Assembly: GCA_004211435.1 (NCBI GenBank)
Contig: SECS01000001.1
Coordinates: forward strand, 96,447 to 160,446
Length of the DNA: 64,000 bases
Source: Novosphingobium sp.
GTDB taxonomy: Bacteria > Pseudomonadota > Alphaproteobacteria > Sphingomonadales > Sphingomonadaceae
Reading direction: 5' to 3'
A program made the position numbers and the translations under genes. The notes beneath the pieces were generated by a model. It had not been told where the DNA came from and searched no databases. It saw nothing but the letters and a program-made list of their open reading frames with translations. Positions 27,710-36,251 of the stretch are shown here, one piece after another; within the stretch, counting starts at the first letter, position 1, and each line of letters begins with the position of its first letter.

Positions 27710-29383
27710 ATGAAACGAAACTTCGTCCGCATGGCGACCGCGCTGGTCGCGCTCACCGCCGTGCCCGCCATGGCGCGCGACGCCGCGCCAGCGCCGCAAC
27801 GCCCGAACTTCCTGATCATCGTCGCCGACGATCTCGGCTTCTCCGACATCGGCGCTTTCGGCGGCGAGATCGCCACACCCAATCTCGACGCCATCGCCGC
27901 GCGTGGCCTGAAGCTCGCCAACTTCCACACCGCGCCGACCTGCTCGCCGACGCGCTCGATGCTGCTGACCGGGCTCGACCACCACGAGGCCGGCCTCGGC
28001 AACATGTCCGAGATGCTGACCCCCAACCAGGTCGGCAAGCCGAACCACGAAGGCTATCTCAAGGCCAATACCGCCACCTTGGCAGAAATCCTTTCGGCCA
28101 GCGGCTATCGCACGCATCTTTCGGGCAAGTGGCACCTCGGCGTCACCGCCGATCAGGACCCCCACGCACGCGGCTTCCAGACCAGCTTTGCGATGCTCCA
28201 GGGCGGCCACAACCACTTCGGCCTCAACGTCGCGCAGAACCGCAGCCTCTATGGTGCGACCTATACGGTGAACGGGCAGCAGATCACGACCCTGCCCCAG
28301 GGGTTCTATTCGTCGGACGCCTTCGCCGACAAGCTCGTCGATCAGCTCAAGACGGCCAAGACCGGCGCCGACGGCGCCAAGCCGTTCTTTGCCTACCTTG
28401 CCTTTACCGCGCCGCACTTCCCGCTGCAGGCGCCGGCCGAGACGATCGCCAAGTACAAGGGCCGCTACGACGCCGGCTGGGACGCCTTGCGCGAAGCCCG
28501 GCTCAAGCGCCAGATCGACCTCGGCCTGCTCGACGCCAAGACCGTTGCCCACGACGCCGATCTCGCGCCGCTGTGGAACACCCTGACGCCCGAACAGAAG
28601 CTGCGTGAGACGCGCCGCATGGAAGTCTTCGCGGCGATGGTCGATCGCATGGATTCGGCGATCGGCCGGGTGGTCCAGACGCTCAAGGACACGGGCGAAT
28701 ACGACAACACCGTGATCCTGTTCCTCGCCGACAACGGCGCCGAGGGCTCGAACCTCTACGAGAAGTCGATGGGCATGCTCAACCAGGTCTATGCCAAGGC
28801 CGACAACCGCGTCGAGAACATCGGCGCGGCGAGTTCCTACGAAGCGATCGGCCCCGGCTGGGCCCTCGCCGCAACCGCGCCGTCGTGGCGGGTGAAGGCC
28901 TATTCGACCGAGGGCGGCACGCGCGCGGTCTCGTTCCTCTCGGGCCCCGGCGTGCGCCAGGGCGTGGGCAGCGCCTATACCAACGTCGCCGACGTGGTGC
29001 CGACCTTCCTCGACCTCGCGCACGTCGCCAAGCCGGGGGCGCAGTTCGCCGGTCGCGCGGTCACGCCGATCCGCGGCAAGTCCTGGGCCGGCTGGCTCCA
29101 GGGCAAGGCGACGCAAGTCTACACCGCCCAGGACACGATCGGCGAGGAGCTGTTCGGCGGCCGCGGCCTGCGCCAGGGCGACTGGAAGATCGTCGATAAC
29201 GGCGAGGGCCAGTGGCACCTGTTCAACGTCGCCGCCGATCCCGGCGAGATCCGCGACCTCTCGACCGCCGAGCCCGCGCGCAAGGCGGCGCTGGTCAAGG
29301 CCTGGGACGCCTATGCCCGGCAGGTCGGCGTCGTGCTGCCCGAAGGCCACCAGGCGATCATCGACCGCCCGATCCGCCGCTGA
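27710..29383 (+). CDS. exported arylsulfatase-family sulfatase 2
   Basis: A 557-residue paralogue of the preceding sulfatase, very similar along the whole length. Signal peptide about 1-22; Asp pair in VADDLGFSD; formylglycine precursor Cys78 in TCSPTRSMLLTG; GKWHLGVT. The two genes are separated by a single base, with GGGAGA before this ATG, so they arose by tandem duplication and are co-translated. Differences concentrate in the middle substrate region and in an insert near HVAKPGAQFAGRAVTPIRG, suggesting related but distinct sulfate esters. Confidence 0.93.
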   Translation: MKRNFVRMATALVALTAVPAMARDAAPAPQRPNFLIIVADDLGFSDIGAFGGEIATPNLDAIAARGLKLANFHTAPTCSPTRSMLLTGLDHHEAGLGNMSEMLTPNQVGKPNHEGYLKANTATLAEILSASGYRTHLSGKWHLGVTADQDPHARGFQTSFAMLQGGHNHFGLNVAQNRSLYGATYTVNGQQITTLPQGFYSSDAFADKLVDQLKTAKTGADGAKPFFAYLAFTAPHFPLQAPAETIAKYKGRYDAGWDALREARLKRQIDLGLLDAKTVAHDADLAPLWNTLTPEQKLRETRRMEVFAAMVDRMDSAIGRVVQTLKDTGEYDNTVILFLADNGAEGSNLYEKSMGMLNQVYAKADNRVENIGAASSYEAIGPGWALAATAPSWRVKAYSTEGGTRAVSFLSGPGVRQGVGSAYTNVADVVPTFLDLAHVAKPGAQFAGRAVTPIRGKSWAGWLQGKATQVYTAQDTIGEELFGGRGLRQGDWKIVDNGEGQWHLFNVAADPGEIRDLSTAEPARKAALVKAWDAYARQVGVVLPEGHQAIIDRPIRR

Positions 29384-29399
29384 CCTACCGAACCGCTCT

Positions 29400-29431
29400 G
29401 CCCGCTTGCGCCGTTACGGGCGCGAGCGGGC
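29400..29431 (+). terminator. hairpin downstream of the sulfatases
   Basis: GCCCGCT-T-GCGCC, loop GTTAC, then GGGCGC-G-AGCGGGC, a stem of about 13 bp just after the sulfatase 2 stop. No clear T run follows, so termination may be weak or Rho-dependent. Confidence 0.5.
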
Positions 29432-29493
29432 AATTCGCGATTGGTTAACGCGCCACCGCTATGGCCTTTGTGCAACGTGTCCGCGATATAAGT

Positions 29494-29506
29494 AGAACAC
29501 TGTTCT
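29494..29506. promoter_or_regulatory. palindrome upstream of the sterol-desaturase-family gene
   Basis: AGAACACTGTTCT, a 13-bp palindrome (arms AGAACA/TGTTCT) 80 bp before the start codon. It is a likely repressor site; the arms resemble those at 13502 but the centre is one base shorter. Confidence 0.4.
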
Positions 29507-29585
29507 CAAATCGCTTGCATAGTACATAATCTGAAGGAATACCGCTGCCCGTCCTACGCGACGTCTTGACGAAAGATCCTGCCGA

Positions 29586-30392
29586 ATGAACTCCGCGCTG
29601 TCCTCGCTTGCCGAAAACTATCAGTGGCTGGCCACGCTCTATGCGATCGGCGGACTGATCTTCACCACGCTCGCGGGGAAGCTGATCACGCAGCTGGTGC
29701 CGACCTTGAAGGCGGCGAACAGGCTGAACAAGGATACGCTCGCCAAGAAGATGGAGCGGCCGAGCTACGCCGAGAACCAGGCGTGGAACCGCAAGTGGGG
29801 CGCGATCTTCATCCTGCCGATCTTCGCGGTGATCGTGCCCTTCACGCTGACGCTGCAGGCGCAGCCGTGGTGGCAGATGCTCGTCGACATCGTCGTGATC
29901 CTGTTCTTCTACGACTTCTTCTACTACCTGATGCACCGCTTCCTGTTCCACGATAGCAGCTTCCTGGGCGGGCCGCTGATGTGGGTCCACGCCGTGCACC
30001 ACCGCCAGCACAACCCCTGCCGCCAGGATTCGAGCTATATCCACCCGCTCGAAGTGGCGATGGGCCTGGGACTGTTCGTGGCGTCGATCTTCGTGCTGTC
30101 GCTGCTGATGGGTCCGTTCCATGTCGTGACCTTCGTCGTCACCTGGACCGCCTTCTCGCAGATCAACCTGCACAACCACACGCTGTGGACCAGCGACCGC
30201 TTCCCGTTCAAGTACATGAACTACCTGTCGCGGATGCATCACAACCACCACGCCAAGTTCACCGGCGGCAATTTCGCGACGATCACGCTGCTCTACGACT
30301 GGATGTTCGGCACGATCGACGACGGCAACGGCTGGCAGAAGCGCGCCGCCGCCCAGCGCAAGGCCGCGACCGAAGCCAACGCGCAGGGGTAA
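29586..30392 (+). CDS. sterol desaturase/fatty acid hydroxylase family membrane protein
   Basis: A 268-residue di-iron membrane enzyme. The three histidine boxes are HRFLFH (about 119-124), HAVHH (about 139-143) and HHNHH (about 220-224), between hydrophobic helices at about 13-35, 70-90, 97-117 and 155-185. Family members hydroxylate or desaturate sterols, fatty acids or carotenoids. The ATG at 29586 follows a region with a 13-bp palindrome. It stands alone between the sulfatases and a convergent LuxR gene, so its substrate is open. Confidence 0.9.
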   Translation: MNSALSSLAENYQWLATLYAIGGLIFTTLAGKLITQLVPTLKAANRLNKDTLAKKMERPSYAENQAWNRKWGAIFILPIFAVIVPFTLTLQAQPWWQMLVDIVVILFFYDFFYYLMHRFLFHDSSFLGGPLMWVHAVHHRQHNPCRQDSSYIHPLEVAMGLGLFVASIFVLSLLMGPFHVVTFVVTWTAFSQINLHNHTLWTSDRFPFKYMNYLSRMHHNHHAKFTGGNFATITLLYDWMFGTIDDGNGWQKRAAAQRKAATEANAQG

Positions 30393-30404
30393 TGGGAAGG
30401 CTCG

Positions 30405-30532
30405 GATCCTCCCCTGCAAGGGGAGGTGGCAGGCGCGTAGCGCCTGACGGAGGGGTGTCCCCCTCTCGATAGCGCGACACCCCTCCACCACTCGCTTCGC
30501 GAGCGGTCCCCCTCCCCCTCTGGGGGAGGATC
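30405..30532. repeat. palindromic intergenic repeat, copy C (128-bp class)
   Basis: It begins GATCCTCCCCT and ends GGGGGAGGATC. It lies between two convergent genes, so unlike the other copies it precedes no start codon and may act as a bidirectional terminator. Inner hairpin GGCGC-GTAG-GCGCC; ends and length as in copy A. Confidence 0.85.
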
Positions 30533-30539
30533 TGGGAAA

Positions 30540-31646
30540 TCACGCGATCGCCAGAACGCTGCGGTGGATGAACCGCACGAGGTCAGCCTGCCCGCGTGCG
30601 CCGGTCTTGGCGTAGATCCGCTTCGAATAGGTCCGCGCCGATTCCACCGTCAACCCGAGTTCGCCCGCGGCCTCGGCGATCGACATGCCGCGGCTGAGCG
30701 CAAGCGCGAGCCGCGCCTCGCTGGGGATGAGGTCGAAAAGCTCGCCGAGCTGATCGCAACGATCGGCCGATGACCAGTCGTCAGCGTGAATATAAGCTAC
30801 CACGGTCGGCGCCGGCCGCGTCGTGCCCGCACCGATGCTCGACGGCACGAGGAGCATGTCGAGCCAGGGGTCCCGGCTGAGCACGACCGCGCGCGGGCGC
30901 GCCTGCGGGTCGCCGGCGAGCGCCTGGACCGCCTGACGGATTTCGCGCGCGACCCCGGGATCGCGCGCGACGAGGTGCCCGTCGCGGCCCTTTCGCAGCA
31001 TGTCGGAGGCCGCGAGCATGCCCGTGGCGTGGGCGTCGCCGTCGAGCACGCGCCCAGCCGCGTCGAGCGTCAGCCAGCCGAAGTTCAGCCGGCGGATCGC
31101 TTCCTCGGCGACCGAGGCGGTGACCCGCTCGCGCTCGAGCGCGACATAGCTGGTCAGCGCCGCGCGCCAGAACGGCGCGATCGCGGCGATCAGGCCGTCA
31201 TCCGTAACGGCGAATTCGTGGTCGGCGCGCGCCACGGTCAGCCAGGCGCTGACACCGCCGGCTTCCTCGATGCGCATCATCCGCATGAAGCGCATGCCGC
31301 CCGGCGCGAGCAGTTGCAGGCGGTAGCGATCGTGCTCGGGATCGCCGAAGCGGAGCAACTCGTTGAGCGCATAGACCCGGTCCGCGGTGAGTTCGTGGTA
31401 GGACATCGGGTCATTTCCGCCCAGGCCTTCGCGGAAATGGCGGTTGACCTCGTCGGGCCAGGCCTGGCCGGCATAGAGATGGATCAGCCGATTGCGCGGT
31501 GCGCCGTCTGGGAGCGGCCGGAAAACAATGGAGACATAGTCGGCCCGCAGCCGCAGACGCAGCCGTGCCAGGAAGGCCGACCACAGCGGGTCCTCGACGA
31601 TCCCCTCGATCAGCGGCGGGATCAGTTCCGCAAGATCCACGTCCAT
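30540..31646 (-). CDS. LuxR-family transcriptional regulator
   Basis: A 368-residue regulator with a C-terminal LuxR-type helix-turn-helix (LALALSRGMSIAEAAGELGLTVESARTYSKRIYAKTGA) and a long N-terminal part without a recognisable autoinducer or receiver domain, possibly PAS/GAF-like. I choose the ATG at 31646 because GGGAGAAGG precedes it; an ATG at 31664 is possible. It is divergent from the LLM oxidoreductase-sulfotransferase cluster, 113 bp between starts, and probably regulates it. Confidence 0.85.
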   Translation of the reverse strand: MDVDLAELIPPLIEGIVEDPLWSAFLARLRLRLRADYVSIVFRPLPDGAPRNRLIHLYAGQAWPDEVNRHFREGLGGNDPMSYHELTADRVYALNELLRFGDPEHDRYRLQLLAPGGMRFMRMMRIEEAGGVSAWLTVARADHEFAVTDDGLIAAIAPFWRAALTSYVALERERVTASVAEEAIRRLNFGWLTLDAAGRVLDGDAHATGMLAASDMLRKGRDGHLVARDPGVAREIRQAVQALAGDPQARPRAVVLSRDPWLDMLLVPSSIGAGTTRPAPTVVAYIHADDWSSADRCDQLGELFDLIPSEARLALALSRGMSIAEAAGELGLTVESARTYSKRIYAKTGARGQADLVRFIHRSVLAIA

Positions 31647-31759
31647 GCCTTCTCCCGAGGCCATATCCCCAAATGGGAATTTATCTCGCCCCGCCTCTAA
31701 CCGACTAATCCATCACAGACAACGCGCGGCCTGTCGGTACGCCGGGGGAGAGAGATCCG

Positions 31760-32884
31760 ATGAAAGTCCAGCCCGCAGCCTTCCTGCGCACGACCCTGCC
31801 GCTCGGCATCGACCTGGCCGAGCAGTACGATTCGGGGCGCTACCACTCGATCTGGCTGCCCGATCACATGGTCTCGTTCTGGCCCGATTCGATCTGGACG
31901 CCCGAGTTCACCGACCTCGCGCTGTCGTCGCCCAGCCCACATCGGCACCTCGACGGCATGGCCGTATCGGCCGCGGCCGCGGTGCTGACCAAGAACGTGC
32001 CGCTCGCCACCTGCGTGATCGACACCGTGCGGCGCCACCCCTCGCTGCTGGCGCAGTCGGCGCTGACGATCAGCCACCTGTCGAAAGGGCGCTTCATCCT
32101 CGGCCTCGGCTCGGGCGAGCTCGAGAACACGGTCCCCTACGGCTTCGATTTCGAGAAGCCCGTCAGCCGCTTCGAGGAATCGATCAAGGTCATCAAGCTG
32201 CTCTGGCACTCTGACGGCCCGGTCGACTTCGAAGGCCAGTTCTACCGGCTCGAGCACGCGCGGATGGACACCGAGTTCTACGAAGGCAAGGCGCCGCCGA
32301 TCTGGACCGGCTGCGTCGGCCCGCGCATGCTCGGCATCACCGGGCGCGAGGCCGACGGCTGGTGGCCGGCCGGCGTCTACACGCCCGAGGACTACGCCGC
32401 CAAGCTCAAGGTGATCCTCGACCACGGCGACGCGGTCGGCCGCGACATGAGCCACTTCGTCCCCGCTCTGAACCAGATCTGCCTGATCGGAGACGAGGAC
32501 GAAGTCGCCGAGATGCTGCAGCAGCCGATGGTCAAGTCGATCATCCTGATGCAGACGTCGAAGGACCTCGAACAGTTCGGCTACAGGCACCCGATGGGCG
32601 ATAGCTGGCGCGGCATCCACGATTTCGATCCGGTGCGCCTCAGCCGCGAGAAGATCATCGAGTTCTGCGACGCGCTCGACACCCAGGCAATCCGCGACAT
32701 CTTCCCCGTCGGCACGGCCAAGGAGGTCGCCGCCAAGTTCAAGGGCTTCGCGGAGGCCGGCATGCGCGTGTTCAAGGTGATGGACTACGGCGGCATGGCC
32801 GGCGCCAAGTTCGCCGCCCGGTCGGCGCAGAAAGTGCGCGAGGTCGAGGACGAAGTGCTGCGCCTCTGCGGCGAAATCGCGTGA
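31760..32884 (+). CDS. LLM-class flavin-dependent oxidoreductase
   Basis: A 374-residue luciferase-like TIM-barrel protein of the F420/FMN group. Typical segments are SIWLPDHM (about 34-41), GRFILGLGSGE (about 111-121) and PPIWTGCVGPRMLGITGREADGWWP (about 175-200). Relatives of this length include F420-dependent reductases and MER-like proteins, but FMN monooxygenases are equally possible. The ATG at 31760 has a GGGGGAGAGAG Shine-Dalgarno. Its stop overlaps the sulfotransferase start by 4 bp (GTGA), so the two are coupled. Confidence 0.9.
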   Translation: MKVQPAAFLRTTLPLGIDLAEQYDSGRYHSIWLPDHMVSFWPDSIWTPEFTDLALSSPSPHRHLDGMAVSAAAAVLTKNVPLATCVIDTVRRHPSLLAQSALTISHLSKGRFILGLGSGELENTVPYGFDFEKPVSRFEESIKVIKLLWHSDGPVDFEGQFYRLEHARMDTEFYEGKAPPIWTGCVGPRMLGITGREADGWWPAGVYTPEDYAAKLKVILDHGDAVGRDMSHFVPALNQICLIGDEDEVAEMLQQPMVKSIILMQTSKDLEQFGYRHPMGDSWRGIHDFDPVRLSREKIIEFCDALDTQAIRDIFPVGTAKEVAAKFKGFAEAGMRVFKVMDYGGMAGAKFAARSAQKVREVEDEVLRLCGEIA

Positions 32885-34047
32885 CCGAGCCGCTCGATCC
32901 CCAGACGCTGCTCGCCCGAGCGAAGGCCGAGACCGGGCTCAACGACTGGGGCGATCCCAGCTTCGAGGAGCGGCTGGGCCTGGCCGTCGCGCACATCAAC
33001 ACGATCCCGATGGACGCGGCCGGTCGCCAGGCCGCAGCGGACAACATCGACTGGCTGCTGACCGATCGCCTGCGCTTCTTCGAGGACCGCAAGCGCTATC
33101 CGCTGGCCGACGAGGTGATCGAACGCCCGATGTTCGCGACGGGCGAGCCACGCTCGGGCACGACCCTGATGCACGCGCTGATGTCGGTCGATCCCGATGC
33201 GCGCGCGCTGCGCTTCTGGGAGGTCATGCACCCCTCGCCGCCGCCGGGCACGGTGGCCGGGGTCGATCCGCGGATCGCGTTGGCCGATGCCGAGTGGCAG
33301 GAGATCAATGCGAAGATGTGGAAGTGGCTGCACTGCCACCCCTACAACGACATGCTCGGCGATGGTCTGCCCGAGGACGAGCGCACCTGGGCCTTCGACT
33401 TCCGCGTGATGACGCCCACGGCCTGGTGGCGCGTGCCGATGCAGAACCTGTCGATGGGCCTGCCGACCGACAGCGCCGCACAGAACCGGCTGCACAAGAT
33501 GATGCTCCAGGCGCTGCAGTACCGCCGGCCGAAGAAGCATTGGGTGCTCAAGGGCTTCCACGGCCACCGGCTCAAGGAGTTCTTCGAGACCTATCCCGAT
33601 GCGACGCTGGTCTGGCTGCACCGCGATCCCGTGCAGGTCGTCGCGTCGAGCGCGGCGATGATGCGCGACATCATGGAAGGCATCGTCGGCCCGATCGACA
33701 TGGTCGCCGAGGTGCAGCAGCACTTGGCTCGCACGCGGATGAGCAACCAGAACACGATGACGAACCCGCTGATCCACGATCCGCGGATCCATCACGTGCG
33801 TTACAAGGATTTCGTCGCCGATCCGATCGGCACGATCCGCGGCTACTATGCGTTTGCCGGGCGAGAACTGACCCCACAGGCCGAGACGGCGATGCGCGAC
33901 TACCTGGCGAACAACAAAGGCGATCGCCACGGCAAGTTCGAATATTCGACCCAGTCGCTGGTCGACGCCGGGCTCGACATCGACGCGCTGAACGAGGAAT
34001 TCCGCCCCTTCCGCGAACGCTTCGGCGTCGAGATCGAGAGGCGGTGA
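32881..34047 (+). CDS. PAPS-dependent sulfotransferase family protein
   Basis: A 388-residue sulfotransferase-family protein. The 5'-phosphosulfate-binding loop is FATGEPRSGTTLMHAL (about 85-100), and the 3'-phosphate-binding region is VWLHRDPVQVVASSAAMMRD. It should transfer sulfate from PAPS to a hydroxyl or amine acceptor. It starts with GTG overlapping the LLM gene by 4 bp. It lies close to exported sulfatases that do the opposite chemistry. The acceptor is unknown, and catalysis is not proven since many sphingomonad members are uncharacterised. Confidence 0.88.
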   Translation: MTEPLDPQTLLARAKAETGLNDWGDPSFEERLGLAVAHINTIPMDAAGRQAAADNIDWLLTDRLRFFEDRKRYPLADEVIERPMFATGEPRSGTTLMHALMSVDPDARALRFWEVMHPSPPPGTVAGVDPRIALADAEWQEINAKMWKWLHCHPYNDMLGDGLPEDERTWAFDFRVMTPTAWWRVPMQNLSMGLPTDSAAQNRLHKMMLQALQYRRPKKHWVLKGFHGHRLKEFFETYPDATLVWLHRDPVQVVASSAAMMRDIMEGIVGPIDMVAEVQQHLARTRMSNQNTMTNPLIHDPRIHHVRYKDFVADPIGTIRGYYAFAGRELTPQAETAMRDYLANNKGDRHGKFEYSTQSLVDAGLDIDALNEEFRPFRERFGVEIERR

Positions 34048-34062
34048 TGGACGGGCTTTCTC

Positions 34063-34200
34063 ATCCTCCCCAGCACGGGGAGGTAGCAGCCCGCAGGGCT
34101 GACGGAGGGGGTTCTCCTCCTGACGCGGCGTTGCCTGGCGACGAGAGCCCCCTCCACCACCAGCTCCGCTGGCGGTCCCCCTCCCCGTACCGGGGAGGAC
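34063..34200. repeat. palindromic intergenic repeat, copy D (138-bp class)
   Basis: It begins ATCCTCCCC and ends GGGGAGGA, with inner stems AGCCC-GCAG-GGGCT-like and ACGGAGGGGG/CCCCCTCCA. Same length as copy B but opposite orientation. Its last bases, GGGGAGGA, lie 6-7 bases before the next ATG (34205) and act as its Shine-Dalgarno. Confidence 0.85.
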
Positions 34201-34204
34201 TGTA

Positions 34205-35014
34205 ATGCACCCCCGCGTGAACCTCCATCAGGTCGCCTTCGTCCGTGAAAACTCGTCGACCTTCGTCGAGCATTGCCGCGAGATCGGCGTCGAGCACGTG
34301 ACCCTGGTCACGCCCGTGCTGATGCAGCCCGGCGGGCTAGACGATGCCAAGGCCGCGCTCGCCACGGGCGGCGTCGCGGTCGAATGCGTCAACCACCCTT
34401 TCGCCACCTATCCCGACCTCGATGCGGACACCGGCCAGGCAACCGCCGGCCTGCTCCGTGCCATCGAAATCGCGGGCGAACTCGACGCGCGCTCGATCTA
34501 CATGCTGACCGGCGCGCGCGGCACGCTCGATTGGGAACAGGCGGCGGCACGCTTCGCCGAACTGGTCGCGCCCTGCCAGGCCGCGGCCGACGCTGCCGGC
34601 GTGCAGCTGTTGGTCGAGAACGCCAATTCGCTCAATGCCGACCTGCACATCGCCCATACCCTCGCCGATGCCGCGACCCTCGCCGAGATCGCCGGGATCG
34701 GCCTCTGCCTCGAACTTCACGCCTGCTGGATGGAGGCCGGGCTGAAGCCTTTGTTCCGCCGGGTCATGCCGCTCGTGGGGCTCGTCCAGGTCAGCGACTA
34801 CGTGCTCGGCGATCGTGCGACGCCATGCCGCGCGGTGCCCGGCGACGGCGCGATTCCGCTCGAACGGCTGCTTGGCGACATTCTCGCCGCGGGCTATACC
34901 GGCGTCTTCGACCTGGAGCTGGTGGGCCCGCGCATCGACGCCGAGGGTAACCGCGCAGCGACCCGGCGCGCCGCCGAGAACCTCTCGGAAATCCTCACCA
35001 AGTTGGGAGCCTGA
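34205..35014 (+). CDS. sugar phosphate isomerase/epimerase-like TIM-barrel protein
   Basis: A 269-residue AP-endonuclease-2/xylose-isomerase-like barrel. Metal-ligand positions fit VENAN (about 138), LELHACWME (about 171-179), LVQVSDY (about 194-200) and FDLELVGPRI near the end. Members include isomerases, epimerases and dehydratases acting on many small molecules. Its ribosome binding site belongs to repeat copy D. It is followed 1 bp later by the DUF1214 gene, so the two are co-transcribed in the LLM-sulfotransferase cluster. Confidence 0.85.
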   Translation: MHPRVNLHQVAFVRENSSTFVEHCREIGVEHVTLVTPVLMQPGGLDDAKAALATGGVAVECVNHPFATYPDLDADTGQATAGLLRAIEIAGELDARSIYMLTGARGTLDWEQAAARFAELVAPCQAAADAAGVQLLVENANSLNADLHIAHTLADAATLAEIAGIGLCLELHACWMEAGLKPLFRRVMPLVGLVQVSDYVLGDRATPCRAVPGDGAIPLERLLGDILAAGYTGVFDLELVGPRIDAEGNRAATRRAAENLSEILTKLGA

Positions 35015-35015
35015 C

Positions 35016-36251
35016 ATGGCCTTTGGCGACAGTCCCGCCGACGAACCGCTCCGCGAGGCCTGGCATGCCTTCTGCGACCAGCTCAAGGCCGCGGGCGACA
35101 AGGCGTTCAAGGAGGCGAATCCGGCGCAGTCGCTGCTGCGCGCCGACGCCTTCCGCTTCCTCACGCAAAACCTCGGCCAGGCCTTCCCGCTGGCGCTCGA
35201 AACGGCCGACCCCGCCTTTCCGCAGATCCACTATTTCACCCATCCCTACATGAAGCTCGGCGGCGACGTTTCGGACTTCACCTATCGCCAGGCCTGGATC
35301 TCGGGCGACCACGCCTACCGGATCACCGGCCGCAAGGGCACGGCGCGCTGGTTCAACGTTACCGTCCAGGGGCCCAAACCCGCGAAGATCCCCGGCACCG
35401 ATTTCGCGCCGCTGCACGAACCCTTCGGCGACGTGCCCGAGAGCAACCTGTTCGGCCACCAGATCGAGGCCGATCCCGACGGTTTCTTCGAGCTGTTCAT
35501 CGGCGGCCCCGAACGCCCGAAGAACTGGCTGCCGACCACGCCGGGCAGCCGCAAGCTGTTCATCCGCGAAGCCTTCGACAAATGGTTCGAGACGCCGACC
35601 ACCCTGTCGATCGAGCGGATCGGCATGGACGCACCGCGGCCGATGCCTACGCCCGAACGCATGATCGAGGCCTTTGCCTGGGCCGGCGATTTCGTCACAG
35701 GCGTGATGCGCGACTGGCCCGAGCATTCGTGGATGACCTCGGGCGGGGTCTGCGATCCCGAGCAGCCCAACGTCTTCCCCGCCGACAAGAACGCCAACGA
35801 CGCCGCCGATGCCAAGCGCGGGCGCATGGCCGCGAACATGATCTGGCGGCTCGCGCCCGACGAGGCGCTGGTGGTCGAGATGGACAATCACGACGGCTTC
35901 TGGCTGTTCGGCATGAACGCGGTCTTCGTCGAGTCGATGGACTATCTCTACCGCTCGACCTCGTTCTCGCCGGCGCGGACGAAGATCGACAGCGACGACG
36001 TGGTTCGCTTCGTCATCGCCCATGACGATCCCGGCGTGCACAACTGGCTCGATACCCAGGGCTTTTCCGAGGGCAATCTCGGCTACCGCAACCTCATGAG
36101 CCAGAACCCGGCGACCTTCCGCACGCGGCTGGTCAAGCGCGCCGAGCTGCTGAGCGCGCTGCCGAAGGATACCGTCCTGGTTACCCCCGAAGAGCGCGCG
36201 CAGCAGTTGTTGGACCGCTATCGCAGCATCAAACTCAGGTTCGGTATCTGA
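35016..36251 (+). CDS. DUF1214 domain protein
   Basis: A 411-residue protein with a DUF1214-type C-terminal half; EALVVEMDNHDGFWLFGMNAV and the HDDPGVHNWLDTQGF stretch are characteristic. It has no signal peptide and no known catalytic motif. Homologues are common in sphingomonad and actinobacterial catabolic clusters, often beside LLM or P450 genes, but their activity is not established. ATG at 35016; tail-to-tail with ogt, the stop codons meeting as TGATCA. Confidence 0.8.
   Translation: MAFGDSPADEPLREAWHAFCDQLKAAGDKAFKEANPAQSLLRADAFRFLTQNLGQAFPLALETADPAFPQIHYFTHPYMKLGGDVSDFTYRQAWISGDHAYRITGRKGTARWFNVTVQGPKPAKIPGTDFAPLHEPFGDVPESNLFGHQIEADPDGFFELFIGGPERPKNWLPTTPGSRKLFIREAFDKWFETPTTLSIERIGMDAPRPMPTPERMIEAFAWAGDFVTGVMRDWPEHSWMTSGGVCDPEQPNVFPADKNANDAADAKRGRMAANMIWRLAPDEALVVEMDNHDGFWLFGMNAVFVESMDYLYRSTSFSPARTKIDSDDVVRFVIAHDDPGVHNWLDTQGFSEGNLGYRNLMSQNPATFRTRLVKRAELLSALPKDTVLVTPEERAQQLLDRYRSIKLRFGI

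Noticed and set aside
27296..29350. Long open frame antisense to sulfatase 2
   Set aside because: Both sulfatases on the plus strand have full motifs; the antisense frame reads as low-complexity sequence.
29586..30392. Assigning the histidine-box enzyme to carotenoid hydroxylation
   Set aside because: No carotenoid genes nearby; the motifs fit the broad sterol desaturase/fatty acid hydroxylase family only.
9456..34200. Repeat copies as parts of a CRISPR array or insertion sequences
   Set aside because: They are single, dispersed, about 130 bp palindromes without spacers, transposase or clear target duplications.
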